In this document: positions 47,143-57,925 of the stretch, in pieces
Layout: each line of letters opens with the position of its first letter
Numbering within the stretch: position 1 is the stretch's first letter
From: Turnera subulata
Lineage: Eukaryota > Streptophyta > Magnoliopsida > Malpighiales > Passifloraceae
Length of the DNA stretch: 64,000 nucleotides
Direction of reading: 5' to 3'
Assembly (NCBI GenBank): GCA_028386065.3
Contig: JAKUCV010001842.1
Span: 4,095 to 68,094, forward strand
Notes under the pieces: generated by a model
The model's database searches: none
Seen by the model: only the letters and a program-made list of their open reading frames with translations
Told to the model about the DNA's origin: nothing
Program-made: the position numbers and the translations under genes

Positions 47143-47242
47143 GAACCTAAGACCTCTAGGGGAGTGTAGAAACACTTGAGAACACACATTCGAGTGCTAG
47201 GACACCATGTGTGACAATTTTCATGCTAAAGTTCAAGCTTGA

Positions 47243-48403
47243 ATGAAGAGCATCCCTAAGTACATCCAATACTACTTCATGGATTTGAAGAGGTTGTTTA
47301 GCCTGAGACTTGTGCAAGTCCAACCGGAGCTGATAAGAGTTGCAGCCACGTTCTGGGATAGAGAAAATCATGTATTCTGCTTTGGAAAAGATATGATGGA
47401 GCTTTGCCTAACGGTAGAGGAGTTCGACGCCTTCCTTGGGGCAACAACAAGCGATACAGAGGATCAGCTCACTGGGGAGACAAAGAATAGGAAGATAGTC
47501 ACAGCATCATATAATGCTCCATATGTGAAGAGTGTGTGCTCTTATCTAGCAATATCCAAAGAACGATGGGATGCTCTCTTGATAGACAAGGAATACATCA
47601 ACCTAGGGCCCTTGATCACCTTGTATCATAGAGATGGAGATGAAACGCTCGGAAGCAGCTGGAGAGAAGCGAGGAAACGGGTCCTATCTTTTGTCATGAT
47701 AAGTGAGTTCCTATTGAAGACACGCGACGGCATGGGTCATATCATTCTTGGAGAATATGTCAAGCAACTATACCAAGGGCATAGCCTCGTTCCTCTTGTA
47801 GTGGGCAAGACCCTTAACGCGCTAGATGCACTTGCGGATGACTTGAATGTACCGATTGGCGGCTCTCCATTGCTTCTACAAATGTGGCAATGTGAACATC
47901 TCAAGATCATTGAAAAACCGATATCATCAAAGTACACGTCAGCGGGGTACTCAACAAGGCGTCGACTACAACACTTCTCAACTATGAAGGAGTGGGTCTC
48001 CTATATGCACCACTTGACATCCCATGACATATTGTGGCATTGTGATTGGCTGAAAGTTACCCGCATGGCGAGGGATATATTTGGCAATGAAGTAGTGCTA
48101 CTACCCGGCATGAAGCAATCTACTTACTACAACATGGCGAGGATTATGAGACAGATTGGACATGCCCAACCAGTTCCTTGTATGATCACACCACCTATCC
48201 AAGGGATGATGGATGGCAAACTCGTGGGATATATAAGTAGGAGTTGGACTCTCTTAACTTGGATTGGCGTAGGGATGCAAGCATTAGAGCCACTTATTCC
48301 GAGGTATGTGCAATGGCTAAAGGATACTACCGAACCATTAGAGAAAGTATTACGCGCGAGGCGAAGGAAAATTATGAGCAATCCTGAGCCATCTAAAAGC
48401 TGA
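47243..48403 (+). CDS. Plant mobile domain (PMD, aminotransferase-like) protein, antisense ORF of GYP1
   Basis: Intact 386-codon ORF antisense to gag-pol, between the end of integrase and the 3' LTR. The N-terminal part has LIRVAATFWDRENHVFCFG and ELCLTVEEFDAFLG, as in plant mobile domain (PF10536) proteins such as MAIN/MAIL1 and their transposon-borne relatives. The mid-part shows EYVKQLYQGHSLVPLVVGKT and LLLQMWQCEHL; the C-terminal tail is basic (RARRRK). Eleven in-frame codons from ATG 47207 end in TGA directly before the chosen ATG, so the original start may have been 47207 with that codon mutated. No catalytic residues are known for PMD. It is the only long undamaged frame in GYP1. The alternative, a captured host gene fragment, is possible, but PMD ORFs are known as extra ORFs in gypsy elements. 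Confidence 0.85.
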   Translation: MKSIPKYIQYYFMDLKRLFSLRLVQVQPELIRVAATFWDRENHVFCFGKDMMELCLTVEEFDAFLGATTSDTEDQLTGETKNRKIVTASYNAPYVKSVCSYLAISKERWDALLIDKEYINLGPLITLYHRDGDETLGSSWREARKRVLSFVMISEFLLKTRDGMGHIILGEYVKQLYQGHSLVPLVVGKTLNALDALADDLNVPIGGSPLLLQMWQCEHLKIIEKPISSKYTSAGYSTRRRLQHFSTMKEWVSYMHHLTSHDILWHCDWLKVTRMARDIFGNEVVLLPGMKQSTYYNMARIMRQIGHAQPVPCMITPPIQGMMDGKLVGYISRSWTLLTWIGVGMQALEPLIPRYVQWLKDTTEPLEKVLRARRRKIMSNPEPSKS

Positions 48404-48724
48404 GTCCGTGGGACACAATGAGTCAGAGGAAGACAATGACAAGAATTGGAGGCATAAACGCCCTAGGCAATAGAGACCTATGATAAAGAATGTTATTTTA
48501 ATTTATGACCATGCATAATAACAATGAGACTGAATAAATTCCAGTTTTTAGTCAACTTGGGAACTTTCATTTTGATGATAATAATAAGAGACCAGACCTT
48601 TGCAGGCTTCCTACGTATCTGTGCTTGATACTTGTTGATGGATTTTTTTTGAATTGAATGGGGTATTGGGGTTGTGTTTACACAGAATCAGGTCTACGTA
48701 GTTCTTTCAACAATGCTTTGAGCG
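48404..48724. other. Spacer between PMD ORF and end of GYP1 integrase
   Basis: Converging 3' ends: the PMD stop from the left and the integrase stop from the right. Contains AT-rich sequence with AATAATAA words and CTACGTA motifs also found in the GYP1 LTR. Nothing coding. Confidence 0.5.
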
Positions 48725-50041
48725 CTACACATAGTATTTCTTGAGCTGATCCATGTTGACCAGTTCCTTAAACTCGTTGCCGTCTAGATCTCGAATCCTT
48801 GTTGCCCCTCCAGGAAGGATTTCCTTGATAATGTATGGTCCACACCAATTAGTCTTGAATTTTCCCCTAGGATCATGCACCGGCTGCCGTATCTCCTTAA
48901 GCACTAGGTCACCTTCTTTCAGTCCACGAGACTTAACCCTTTTGTTGAATGAGCGCGCCATACGCCTTTGATAACCTTTAACATGGTATAAAGCTTGCAA
49001 ACGCTTTTCATCGAGTAGCGCGAGTTGATCCAGGCGTTCTTGTACCCATTCCGTCTCAAGAATATTGCTCTCACGGGCCACCCTCAGAGATTGGACCTCA
49101 AGTTCAACAGGGAGCATGGCCTCCATGCCAAATACAAGTGAATACGGTGTAGCACCGGTGGATGAACAGATAGATGTACGGTATCCCCATAATGCCAATG
49201 GTAGCTTGTCCGACCACTCTTGATGTGTAGAAAGTACCTTCTTGATAATTGTCTTGATGTTCTTGTTGGCAGCTTCCACGGCACCATTAGTTTGAGGTCG
49301 ATAAGGCGATGACTTGTGATGTTTGATGGCGTAGCGGGTGCATAACCTTTCCACATTGGCTTTGAAGTGAACACCGTTATCAGATATCAACTCGAAGGGA
49401 ACACCATACCGGCAGATGATGTTGTTGTGGATGAACTTGGCAACTTTCCTGGCATTGAGGATGGCGAAGGACTCGGCTTCAACCCATTTGGTGAAATAAT
49501 CAATAGCCACAAGGATATACTGATGCCCTTTAGATGACTTAGGAGTGATCTTGCCAATGATGTCAATACCCCATGTAGAGAATGGCCAAGGCGATGACAG
49601 TGGCGTAAGAGAAGATGGTGGAAGATGTTGCAACTTGGTGTGCACTTGACATGTATGACAAGACTTAACATGTTTAGCACAATCAGCATCCATGGTGGAC
49701 CAATAGTAACCCAATCGTAGGATTTTCCGAGCTAGCATGTCTCCACCCATGTGTGGACCTTCGTCTTCTCCATGCACCTTTTCCATGATTCTTTGAGCTT
49801 CATTGGCATTGACACAGAGTAAATGAACCCCACTGGCATGTCTTTTGTACAACTTACCAGCGCATAGGATATATCCAATGGCGAGTCGTTTTAGAGTTGT
49901 TCTTTCTTTGCTGGTTGCATGCTCAGGATAGGATCCATCGTATAATAGATTGTAAATGTCAGTGTACCAATGTTGGTCCACGGCATTCAAGTTGCTTAAG
50001 GTGTAGGAGGGCTGACTGGCTTCGGCCACAGTGATTGCCAT
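48725..50041 (-). CDS. GYP1 integrase region (undamaged part of broken pol)
   Basis: 438 codons on -. HHCC-type zinc finger (GGDMLARKILRLGYYWSTM ... HVKSCHTCQ). Catalytic core with all three acids: WGIDIIG, ISDNGVHFKA and NGAVEAANKNIKTII. C-terminal GPYIIKEILPGGATRI region of gypsy integrases, without a chromodomain, as expected for Tat. This frame continues from the RNase H segment; the two are parted only by a TGA at 50111-50113. ATG at 50041 is internal to the polyprotein, not a true start. Confidence 0.92.
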   Translation of the reverse strand: MAITVAEASQPSYTLSNLNAVDQHWYTDIYNLLYDGSYPEHATSKERTTLKRLAIGYILCAGKLYKRHASGVHLLCVNANEAQRIMEKVHGEDEGPHMGGDMLARKILRLGYYWSTMDADCAKHVKSCHTCQVHTKLQHLPPSSLTPLSSPWPFSTWGIDIIGKITPKSSKGHQYILVAIDYFTKWVEAESFAILNARKVAKFIHNNIICRYGVPFELISDNGVHFKANVERLCTRYAIKHHKSSPYRPQTNGAVEAANKNIKTIIKKVLSTHQEWSDKLPLALWGYRTSICSSTGATPYSLVFGMEAMLPVELEVQSLRVARESNILETEWVQERLDQLALLDEKRLQALYHVKGYQRRMARSFNKRVKSRGLKEGDLVLKEIRQPVHDPRGKFKTNWCGPYIIKEILPGGATRIRDLDGNEFKELVNMDQLKKYYV

Positions 50042-50110
50042 AATAGTCTCTTGATCAAAGCAGATAGTGTGGATTAGGTTCTTGAACCAGGGATTTGGCG
50101 TGTTAGTCCC

Positions 50111-51136
50111 TCAGTGGAATGATGGCTCGGCATTCTTTTGGATTCCAATGGGTAGGATAATGGCATTTCTAGGCATACCAATCATAGATGCTAACATGGC
50201 AAGTGCATTAGCGAATTGATTACTCCTCCTAGGGACATAATAGAAAAGTATCTCCTCGAACATGGCGGCAAGGCCTTGTAGATATTCGTAATAAGGCATA
50301 AGCTTGTCCTCCTTGATCTTCCATTCACCCATGACTTGTGAAATGACCAGAGCAGAGTCTCCATACACACGGATACGCCGTATACCAAGGTTAAGTGCGG
50401 TTTCAAGCCCAATAGTGCATGCTTCATATTCGGCTATGTTGTTCGTAGCTTCAAACTCGAGTTTGCAAGATAAAGGGTAAGTAACCCTGTCAGGTGAAAT
50501 AAGGATAATGCCGGCGCCGAATCCATTTCCATTCGCGGCTCCATCAAAGTACATCTCCCATGTAGGAATAGTGATGTTCATGATACCTTCATCGGGAAAT
50601 TGAGGCTCGAACCTTTCATCATGAGTTACCGGTTGAGAGACCAAGAAATCAGATATGGCGCTACCTTTGATGGCCTTTTGAGACACAAACCGAATATCGA
50701 ATTGGGATAGGATAGCAACCCAACGAGCCATCTTGCTACTTGGCACTGGTTTCTCTAGGAGATACTTGATAGGATCCATACGGGAGATAAGCAACACCTC
50801 GTGTGTCACAAAATTATGTCTTAATTTCTGGTAAGCCCATGTCAATGCGACGCAAGTTTTCTCGATCATGTTGTACTTGGCTTCGTAGTCAGTCATCTTC
50901 TTGCTCAAATAGTAGATAGCGTTTTCCACTCGGGAATCAGGGAGATATTGTGCGAGCATAGCACCCATGGCATTGTCAGTCACAGTAAGATATAGCAGAA
51001 GCGGTTGACCCGATCTCGGCGGTTGTAGCACGGGAGGATTGGATAAGTACTCCTTGATTTGATCAAAAGCATGCTGGCAATCGTCATTCCACTCGGTGGA
51101 TGCCCCTTCTTCAGAAGTCGATGAATGGGAGTGCAA
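50111..51136 (-). pseudogene. GYP1 pol: tandem RNase H domains
   Basis: First a gypsy-type RNase H (LLLYLTVTDNAMGAMLAQ, IYYLSKKMTDYEAKYNMIEK), then a second archaeal-type RNase H (WEMYFDGAANGNGFGAGI, NNIAEYEACTIGLE, IRVYGDSALVISQV, SNQFANALAMLAS). The paired RNase H arrangement marks the Tat/Ogre lineage. A frameshift near 51105-51136 (GAAGAAGGGGC run) separates it from RT, and a TGA at 50111 separates it from integrase; the usual codon there would be CGA. Confidence 0.93.
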
Positions 51137-53988
51137 ATACTCGATAATTGTGCAATGAACCTACTTATGTATTGTACACGACCAAGGAAGCCACGGATCT
51201 CCTTCTCAGTTCTCGGGATTGGCATTGCTTGAATTGCTTTGATCTTGTTTGGGTCGACCTCGATTCCTCTTTCACTGACCATGAAACCGAGTAGTTTACC
51301 GGCCTTTACACCGAATACACACTTTTGCGGATTGATCCTCATGCCGAATTTCCTACATCTCTCGAAGAATCACCGAAGATTTGGCACATGTAGCTCGTTG
51401 GTTAGCGATTTGACAATCATATCATCGATGTATACCTCCATTATGTCGTGCATCATGTCGTGAGTGAGAGTAGTGGCCATTCGTTGGTAGGTGGCGCCAG
51501 CATTGATAAGTCCGAAAGGCATTACCTTGTAGTAAAAAGTACCCCATTCCGTACAAAAATCCGTCTTGTGCTTATACTCGGGTGCCATGAGTACTTGGTT
51601 GTAACCAGAAAACACGTCCATGAACGATAAGAGTGCATGACCCGCAGTTGCATCAACTAGCAAATCGATATGAGGTAATGGAAACTCGTCCTTAGGGCAT
51701 GCTTTGTTCAAATCTTGATAGTCGATACACATGCGAACCTTGTCGTCCTTCTTTGGTATCGGGACGATGTTGTCTAACCATTCGGGATAGTCTATTACTT
51801 CTAAGAAGCCGGCTTGGAGTTGCTTTTCCACTTCTTCCTTTACCTTGAGTGCCCATTGAGGTTGAAGACGACGCGCCTTTTGCTTAACAGGTTTGGCATT
51901 TGGAAAAGTTGGGATATGGTGTTGAGCAATCTCGGGGTCGATACCGGGCATATCTTTGTAGGACCATGCAAATACATCCACATATTCTCGGATCAAGGCG
52001 GGGAGTTCTTCTTGAATACTATCGGGTAGTGTAGCGCTCATTTTGGTTATTTTAGGTTCAATGTCAGTTCCCAAGTTGATTTCAATTGATCCACCCTCAT
52101 TAGATTGAGAAAGAGTAGGTGATTCATGGAATTTATTTAGTTCATCATCATTAAGCACATCATCCATGCAAATAACATTATCATCAAAAGCACCAATGTA
52201 AGGGAATGTAAGCTTCATATTATTCTTTGAAAAACGGAAAACATCATTATCCTCAAAAGTATTAGATGACTCATATTGAAAATCGGGAGGGCGACATGGG
52301 TGCTCCTCCTTATTATCAAAAGAAAATGCAAACTCAGACTCAGACTCGGACTTGACATCGAAATCGCCTACGCGCCTAGGTGGCTTGCTCCATTCCCATT
52401 GCTTCAAGGGTTCTAGGATAGGGGTGATCATATCTCTCTCGTGCTTAACTTCATGCTCCAAGCACATGTCTCCAAATAAACCTTCGAGGCCATAATCATC
52501 GCAAAGGGAGATAGGATTGTCAGCTTTGAGATCAATTGGCTTGGCAATTCGACCCAACCTCGTAATAGCATCGATTTTGTCATCCACAAAGTCCACATAA
52601 TCGTCCAAGTTAATGAGCATCATGGACTCTACCTCCTCTATGGGGTGAATAAGCTTAGAATTGTCCAACAATTCTTCCTCGAAGATGGCGCCAATGGTAT
52701 TGTGAGAAGGCAAAGGATTTGTCTTGGTGTTCGGCTTCGTCGTGGGGAGGATTTTCCCTTGATCAATCAAGTCTTGCACTAAATGGCGCAAGCGAAAACA
52801 ACCATCGGTACCGTGCCCCTTGGATTGGTGATAAATGCAATACTTGCTTTGGTCGCCCTTGAGATTAGGAGTGGCAGGAGGCTCCAATGGCGTTATCATG
52901 TTTTGTGCGACACATATCTTCAAGACCTTGCTAAGGGGCATAGACAATTGAGTGAATTGCCTTTTAGTGCTACCTAGCTGAATGGGAGCATTTGACTCGA
53001 CATTGTTTACGTCCGCGGACTTCTTATTGGCACTTGTACCATAGTTCTTCCTTTGAAAGGAGTTCTCATTATTGGCCTTGATTTTGCCGGATGTTATTGC
53101 ATCCTCCAATTGAGTTCCTGCGCCAACAAGAGCCATGAAGTTGGGATAATAATTGCTCACCATGCGGTCATAATAGATGGGTTGCAAGTTCTTGATCACC
53201 ATTTGGACTTGATCCTCCTCGGATGGGCGCTTCACCATTCGGGACGCCTTATTGCGCCACCTAGTAATGAACTCGGAGAAAGTTTCTTGAGCTTGTTGCT
53301 TAGTGATCTCGAGATCCCTCTTGGTGACATCAACGGCGACGTTGTACTTGTAGTGATCCACAAATTCCTTGCAAATATCCTCCCACTTGGAAACACGGTT
53401 GTCATCCAATGACATGTACCACTGTAGTTCCGCCCCTCCTCAAGAGCGTTGGAAGAGTTGTGCCATCAATTCTGGACCAATTCCCATGGGGTAGAGAGCG
53501 CGAACATAGATCTTCAAATGTGTGTGTGGACAACCCGTCCCATCGAATTTGTCAAAGTCGGGCATCTTGAATTTGTCGGGTAATCGAGCTTCGGGAAAGA
53601 GAGCTAAACGATCCAAGTTATAGTCATCCTCTTTCCTCTTGAGGTCCTTGAGTATCACCTCGAATTTGTCAACCTTCTCCTCTAGGCGAGGTGCTGGAAT
53701 TTTCATGTCTTCATCAATCATGATTGGCCGCTTACCATCGGCTTTGCTAGTGGCCTTTCTAGAAGAATGGGCTACGGTACCATCACCACCCTTTGCGGCT
53801 TCCAATACCCCAAGAAAATGTGTCATGCTAACACCCTTTAGCTTCTCCATCAACTCATGGTGTCCTAAGGGTAAACGCGCACGTATAAGAAACCGTCCAT
53901 CGATTTGACACTTATTCAAACACACAAAGGAGAATGCTTGAAAAACGGGAAAAGCATGGAGCCAAAGTTTTTATTTGAAAACATGACA
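51137..53988 (-). pseudogene. GYP1 gag and RT, no visible protease
   Basis: One frame on -, open from ATG 53988-53986; the true start may be a later Met. Gag has LPDKFKMPDFDKFDGTGCP and FSEFITRWRNKASRM; a TGA at 53440-53442 interrupts it. A Tat-type zinc motif (YCIYHQSKGHGTDGCF) is near 52840-52795. Next comes an acidic linker of about 220 residues with no D-[ST]-G site, where retropepsin is expected. RT follows: KPVKQKARRLQPQWALKVKE, MCIDYQDLNKACPKDEFPLP, FCTEWGTFYYKVMPFGL and catalytic YIDD at about 51432-51421. A TGA at 51370-51372 breaks the frame before NPQKCVFGVKAGKLLGF; RT then runs on to the frameshift at about 51110. Confidence 0.93.
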
Positions 53989-54567
53989 TTTGGGCACAAA
54001 AGGATTTTTTTTATTTTTCTAGATTTTTGATTTTTTTTTGACATTTTTTTTTAAATTATTTTTTTAGAAAAATATAAATCAGCTCCTTAATTAATTTTGA
54101 AAAAGGAAATTTTGAAAAACAAGTTAAAAAAAAAATCGACTAGGGTTTTGATTTTGAAAACATGAATCCGCAATTAATTTGGATCCACGAAAGGCAAGCA
54201 TAATTACACAACATATTTCCATACAAGGCAAGTACCCCTAGGGTTTCGTTCAACTACATGCAAGGGTATGCAGGCTGGTTGGAGGCCAAATAACCACTGC
54301 TATGGGTGTTTCAGCCTACTCACATGTGACACGAACGGTGCCGCGTGAGGTCGCAGGCCGAGGTGCCCAATCTAAGCGCGCGGCGGGTAACGGACAATTG
54401 CATGCCACGATCACCATGAGTGATGGTATGCCATGGGAAAGGACTGTCGCGCCCCCTTAAGGTAGAGGTTAAACACACAATTATCAATGCAAGCATGCAA
54501 GTGACACATAACAAAACACAAAACTCAAGCGAAAATTGCACATTATTTCTTAAACCCACGATATCCC
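53989..54567 (-). other. GYP1 leader between primer site and gag
   Basis: Contains T-rich and A-rich runs near 54005-54140 and mixed sequence with no further ORF of note. Presumed packaging/leader region by position only. Confidence 0.5.
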
Positions 54568-54584
54568 CAGCGGAGTCGCCAAGC
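54568..54584 (-). other. GYP1 primer-binding site (candidate)
   Basis: On - the LTR is followed by GCTTGGCGACTCCGCTGGGG. The core TGGCGACTCC-CTGGGG is of the kind reported for Tat/Ogre elements. I did not verify the matching tRNA. Confidence 0.7.
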
Positions 54585-55997
54585 TGTGATCGCCCACCTT
54601 TTCGGCAATTGATGGAGTCGCCACCCAAGTTTTATTGGCCGTGGAAAAACTCAGGAAAAACCACAAGATGACTCATTATGCCCACAAAGCAACCAGATTT
54701 GCTAACCAAAGATGCCGGACTTGGGGGTTCGTCATAGATAAGAAGGTATTAGGCACCCCATCCATGCTTGGGCGAAATAATATGCAATTTAAGAAAATAC
54801 TTGTGTTTTGGTGCGTGTGTGCGTGTGTGTAAACCAGAATCCAGCAGCAAACAAACAATAACAATATATATAAAAATCGACATAAAAGAAAAGAAAAAGA
54901 AAAGAAACAATTTGGCATGCGTCTCCACCACTAGAGACATCCTACGTACCCCGGTTGGGTTCAAAGCCCACGTAGTTCTTGGGTTAGAAACAACACTCAA
55001 GAAAGCATGTCAGTATTAGCAAATAATCCCAGAGAAATCGCAGAGAAATTCGAGATTAAAAAGAGAAGAAATCGAGTTACCACCAAGGGTGTGTTCTTCG
55101 TCGTTCTTCGCGTTTGATGTGTGTAGGGCGCCTCCAATCGCTTTCCGTTCCTCAACTCCGCATTGATTGGCTCTGGAACTAATACTAAAACAACACTAGA
55201 CAACACACCACGTGAAATCCAGCACAGAAAAGAGAGAAATCGGATTGAGAGAGGAAAAGAGTAGAGTTTTCCCAAGCAAAGAGCTTAATGGCCGAATCCC
55301 AAAAGATCCGCCCAAAGATCCACCCAAGGATCCTTTCAATTGAGTTATGAGGGTTCTATTTATAGTGTTCAAGGCCTCAGGGGTCATGGTTTTGATCCTA
55401 GGGTCGAGATTAAAACCCTAAATCTGATGGCTAAAAGTAGGAGTCCATAAAAAAAGGAAAAAAGGAATTTTGGGCCGACCCTGGGGACCGATGACCGCCA
55501 CTGCGGGCGGTCATGTCGCCATGACCGCCGGCAGGTGGCGGTCATCAGCCCATGACCACCGGCCAGTCGGCTATTTTTGCGCAGTTTTCCTAGTTTGACC
55601 GGATTTTGCCTATTTTGACTCTATTTCGATTCTTGCACGAAAAGTAACGATCCCTGGACCAGAAAAACTCCTTTTCTTGAGGGAAACTCTAGATTCTTTC
55701 CTTCTAAACACAATTACTTAACCTCCACTCCAAGGATTAAGATTATTCCTCTTTTATTCAATAAAAAGGCAAAATAATAAACTAACTTAATTGGGCCTCT
55801 AATCCAACGAAAATCAGAGACAACTATGTCAGAAAAATCGTGCTAAGCCTGGGCCTAATTATATGAATAGTCCATGAATTTATTTATTGGGTTTCTAAGC
55901 CACATAAGAGACCAAAAATTAATATAGATTAACCTTGGGCTCAAATACACAATAATCATCCAATAAAAAAATAGATGGCTAAATTTGAGTGTTCACA
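54585..55997 (-). repeat. GYP1 5' LTR
   Basis: 1413 bp, about 95 bp longer than the 3' LTR because of an extra segment at about 55405-55510. TATA box on - TATAAATAG at 55357-55365. GACCGCC/GGCGGTCAT hairpins at about 55490-55560, here in three arms. Confidence 0.95.
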
Positions 55998-56002
55998 GGT
56001 AA

Positions 56003-57140
56003 AATCTATCATCAAATTAATAAGTAACCTACCCAACATACACAACATATATTCCCAGTCTTCTTTAAAAGACCAACATAACTATGCTGTGGTGGAGCAT
56101 TTTACATCGTACAAAAAAAATGGTCTGAAGATGGGAGTTACTGGGTTCGTGACCATGAACCAATTAAATGGGGGTAATCTTATGATAACTTATTGGCTTA
56201 ATGCACACTAGCACTACTGCATATAAAAATTCCATTTTCTCAATCAGTAATATTTTATTAGCAATGGTCCTGTAATCAATTGGGAATATTTACCCAGATA
56301 GGTTTGGATTTATTTCCAATGATATACATTTTCCATTGAAGAAATATACCAGTATTATCTAGACGTATAGTCATATAACATAATTAGGGAAGTGTACCCG
56401 CAAGTGGCTTAATCATTAAAATGAGTGTGCACAATGCCAACTTGCATCTAACAAGTACACAATAGACCATCTAGTCGATGCATCAAATAATAAATTTTGC
56501 AGCAAACAAAACTCGTGGAAATTCATTGATCGTAAAAACTTCTGGTTTTTCAATGAATGACCAAACAATATTTCATGCATCATTATTGATACAGGATGGC
56601 CCAACCGGTCATGCCAAACAAGATATCCAATAATCAACTTCTAATTGATCTCAGCTTCGGGCTGTGCAAAATGTGCATTTAAACACTTAAAATTGCTAGC
56701 TTCAGGCTAGTGCGTTCCAGCTTCTGGCTGGATATAGTAAGTTTCAATTACTCGAATATTGTATTCTTAATGATTTGAAATTGCTAGCTTATGGCTGCTA
56801 TATATGTACCAGCTTCGGGCTGCTATACATGTGTCAAATTTGGCCTTATTTCTACAACTCATGTCGGAAAAGATCAGAATTATTGGACAATAATTAATGT
56901 AGTGGCAAAAATTTCCAAAAGCAAATCCTCGAGTATTGGAAAACTTTGGAATTTTCTGAAAAATAATACAGACTACCAAAAAATCTTCTGGATTTTTTTG
57001 GAGACAGAATGAGGGTCCATAAAAAAAAAACTGACACCTGGCTGTCTAGGCTCAGGCTATAAGAAGGGGGGGCGGTAGAGGCAATAAGATACAAAAATCT
57101 TAACAACATCACGAATCATAAAAACTCAACAAGACAAGAA
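56003..57140 (-). pseudogene. COP4 pol relic, 5' half
   Basis: Matches COP2 14110-15395 in reverse. On - the clearest piece is gag-pre-integrase (GYLVWHDRLGHPVSIMMHEIL, about 56625-56560). Further up on -, repeated AGCC(A/C)GAAGCT words (56650-56830) correspond to a degraded gag region. It lacks about 85 bp of COP2 around 14795-14905. Confidence 0.85.
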
Positions 57141-57142
57141 AT

Positions 57143-57830
57143 ATGCCTTCCCTAGTTACTGTTTTCTTTGTTGAGGGTGCCTCTCTAGGAAGGAGAAATA
57201 GGTTAGCCTATAGTATGGTTAATGAACAACAAGAGGAATTACCGAACGAGCTAGCGAGAATTCCTCGTTTAGTTTTTGTAGATGAGTTATAATCGTCTAG
57301 GTTCTTTGTGACTCCAATGGAAGAGACTTTCTTCCTGGAGGACCAAGGCAATCTCATGACTAATTTTTATGGCTCAGCTAACTCTATAATGTTTTTCATA
57401 TTAGAAAGAATGCAGGAATTTCAACTAGAGCCATCATGTCAAATTTTAAATCAAAGCAGTTATTACCAGGTATCCATGATGGCTCGGAATGTCCCATGGG
57501 TGACTGGGATACCACCTACATGGACTAAGGTACGACTTTTATTGTGGAATTGCAGGGGTGTAGCTAGAAGGTCCCAAGATTTTGTGCGTACCTTAAGGGA
57601 TGTGAAAATCAGTACAAGCCAAACATGGTGCTGATCACTGAAACTTTGTGGCAAGCTGGTGAAAATCATGGCGTAATTCCACTTCGTTTTCCTCCAACGA
57701 ATCGGTTTGAGATACCTGGAGAAAATAACGTGGGTGGTATGTGGTTCTCTTGGAACGACAGTGTTAGGGTCAACATTAACGGTGAGGCTCAGAGTTTCAG
57801 GGTCAATGTTGTACCCAATAGATAAATAAC
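57143..57830 (+). pseudogene. LINE endonuclease-region fragment inside COP4
   Basis: Better preserved partner of 13060-13720. On + it begins ATGCCTTCCCTAG and continues EGASLGRRNRLAYSMVN, PMEETFFLEDQGNL and NFYGSANSIMFF, then the endonuclease-like LLLWNCRGVARRSQDFVR and LITETLWQAG with GGMWFSWNDSVRVN. The WNCRG and TET motifs match the start of L1 endonuclease. A stop near 57288 and a one-base shift near 57605 break it. Catalytic C-terminal motifs are absent because the fragment ends early. Confidence 0.8.
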
Positions 57831-57925
57831 CGTATTATTATCTCATTTATGTCCATAGGCATAAATAATTATATTGTCTTATTCGCTTCAGGGAATAGAG
57901 CAGAGTGAATTCGTCGGGATCCATA

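Larger units (their letters stand above)
30408..55997 (-). mobile_element. Tat-lineage Ty3/gypsy retrotransposon (GYP1) with nested insertions
   Basis: LTRs 30408-31727 (3') and 54585-55997 (5'), TG...CA ends, and target duplication GGTAA at 30403-30407 and 55998-56002. On - the order is LTR, PBS, gag, RT, RNase H, second RNase H, integrase (last stop at 48725), antisense plant-mobile-domain ORF, tandem repeats, PPT, LTR. The double RNase H and extra ORF fit the Tat lineage. Nested within it are COP5 (32603-40754) and the relic GYP2 (about 41043-47047). LTRs differ by roughly 20 substitutions plus one indel of about 95 bp, by eye. Confidence 0.96.
28471..57925 (-). mobile_element. Decayed copia/LINE chimera, copy 2 (COP4), split by GYP1
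   Basis: Reads on -. The 3' half is 28471-30407 and the 5' half 56003-57925; the 25.6 kb between is GYP1 with its nested elements. Joining the halves at the GGTAA duplication restores the same sequence as uninterrupted COP2 around 15370-15410, which proves the split. Content parallels COP2: LINE endonuclease segment, gag-pre-integrase, integrase and RT relics, 3' LTR. It lacks the MITE and COP3 found in COP2. Confidence 0.9.

Noticed and set aside
54420..55019. Small ORFs shared with 30435-31149
   Set aside because: Mostly within the GYP1 LTRs, one starting in the adjacent leader; no coding signature.
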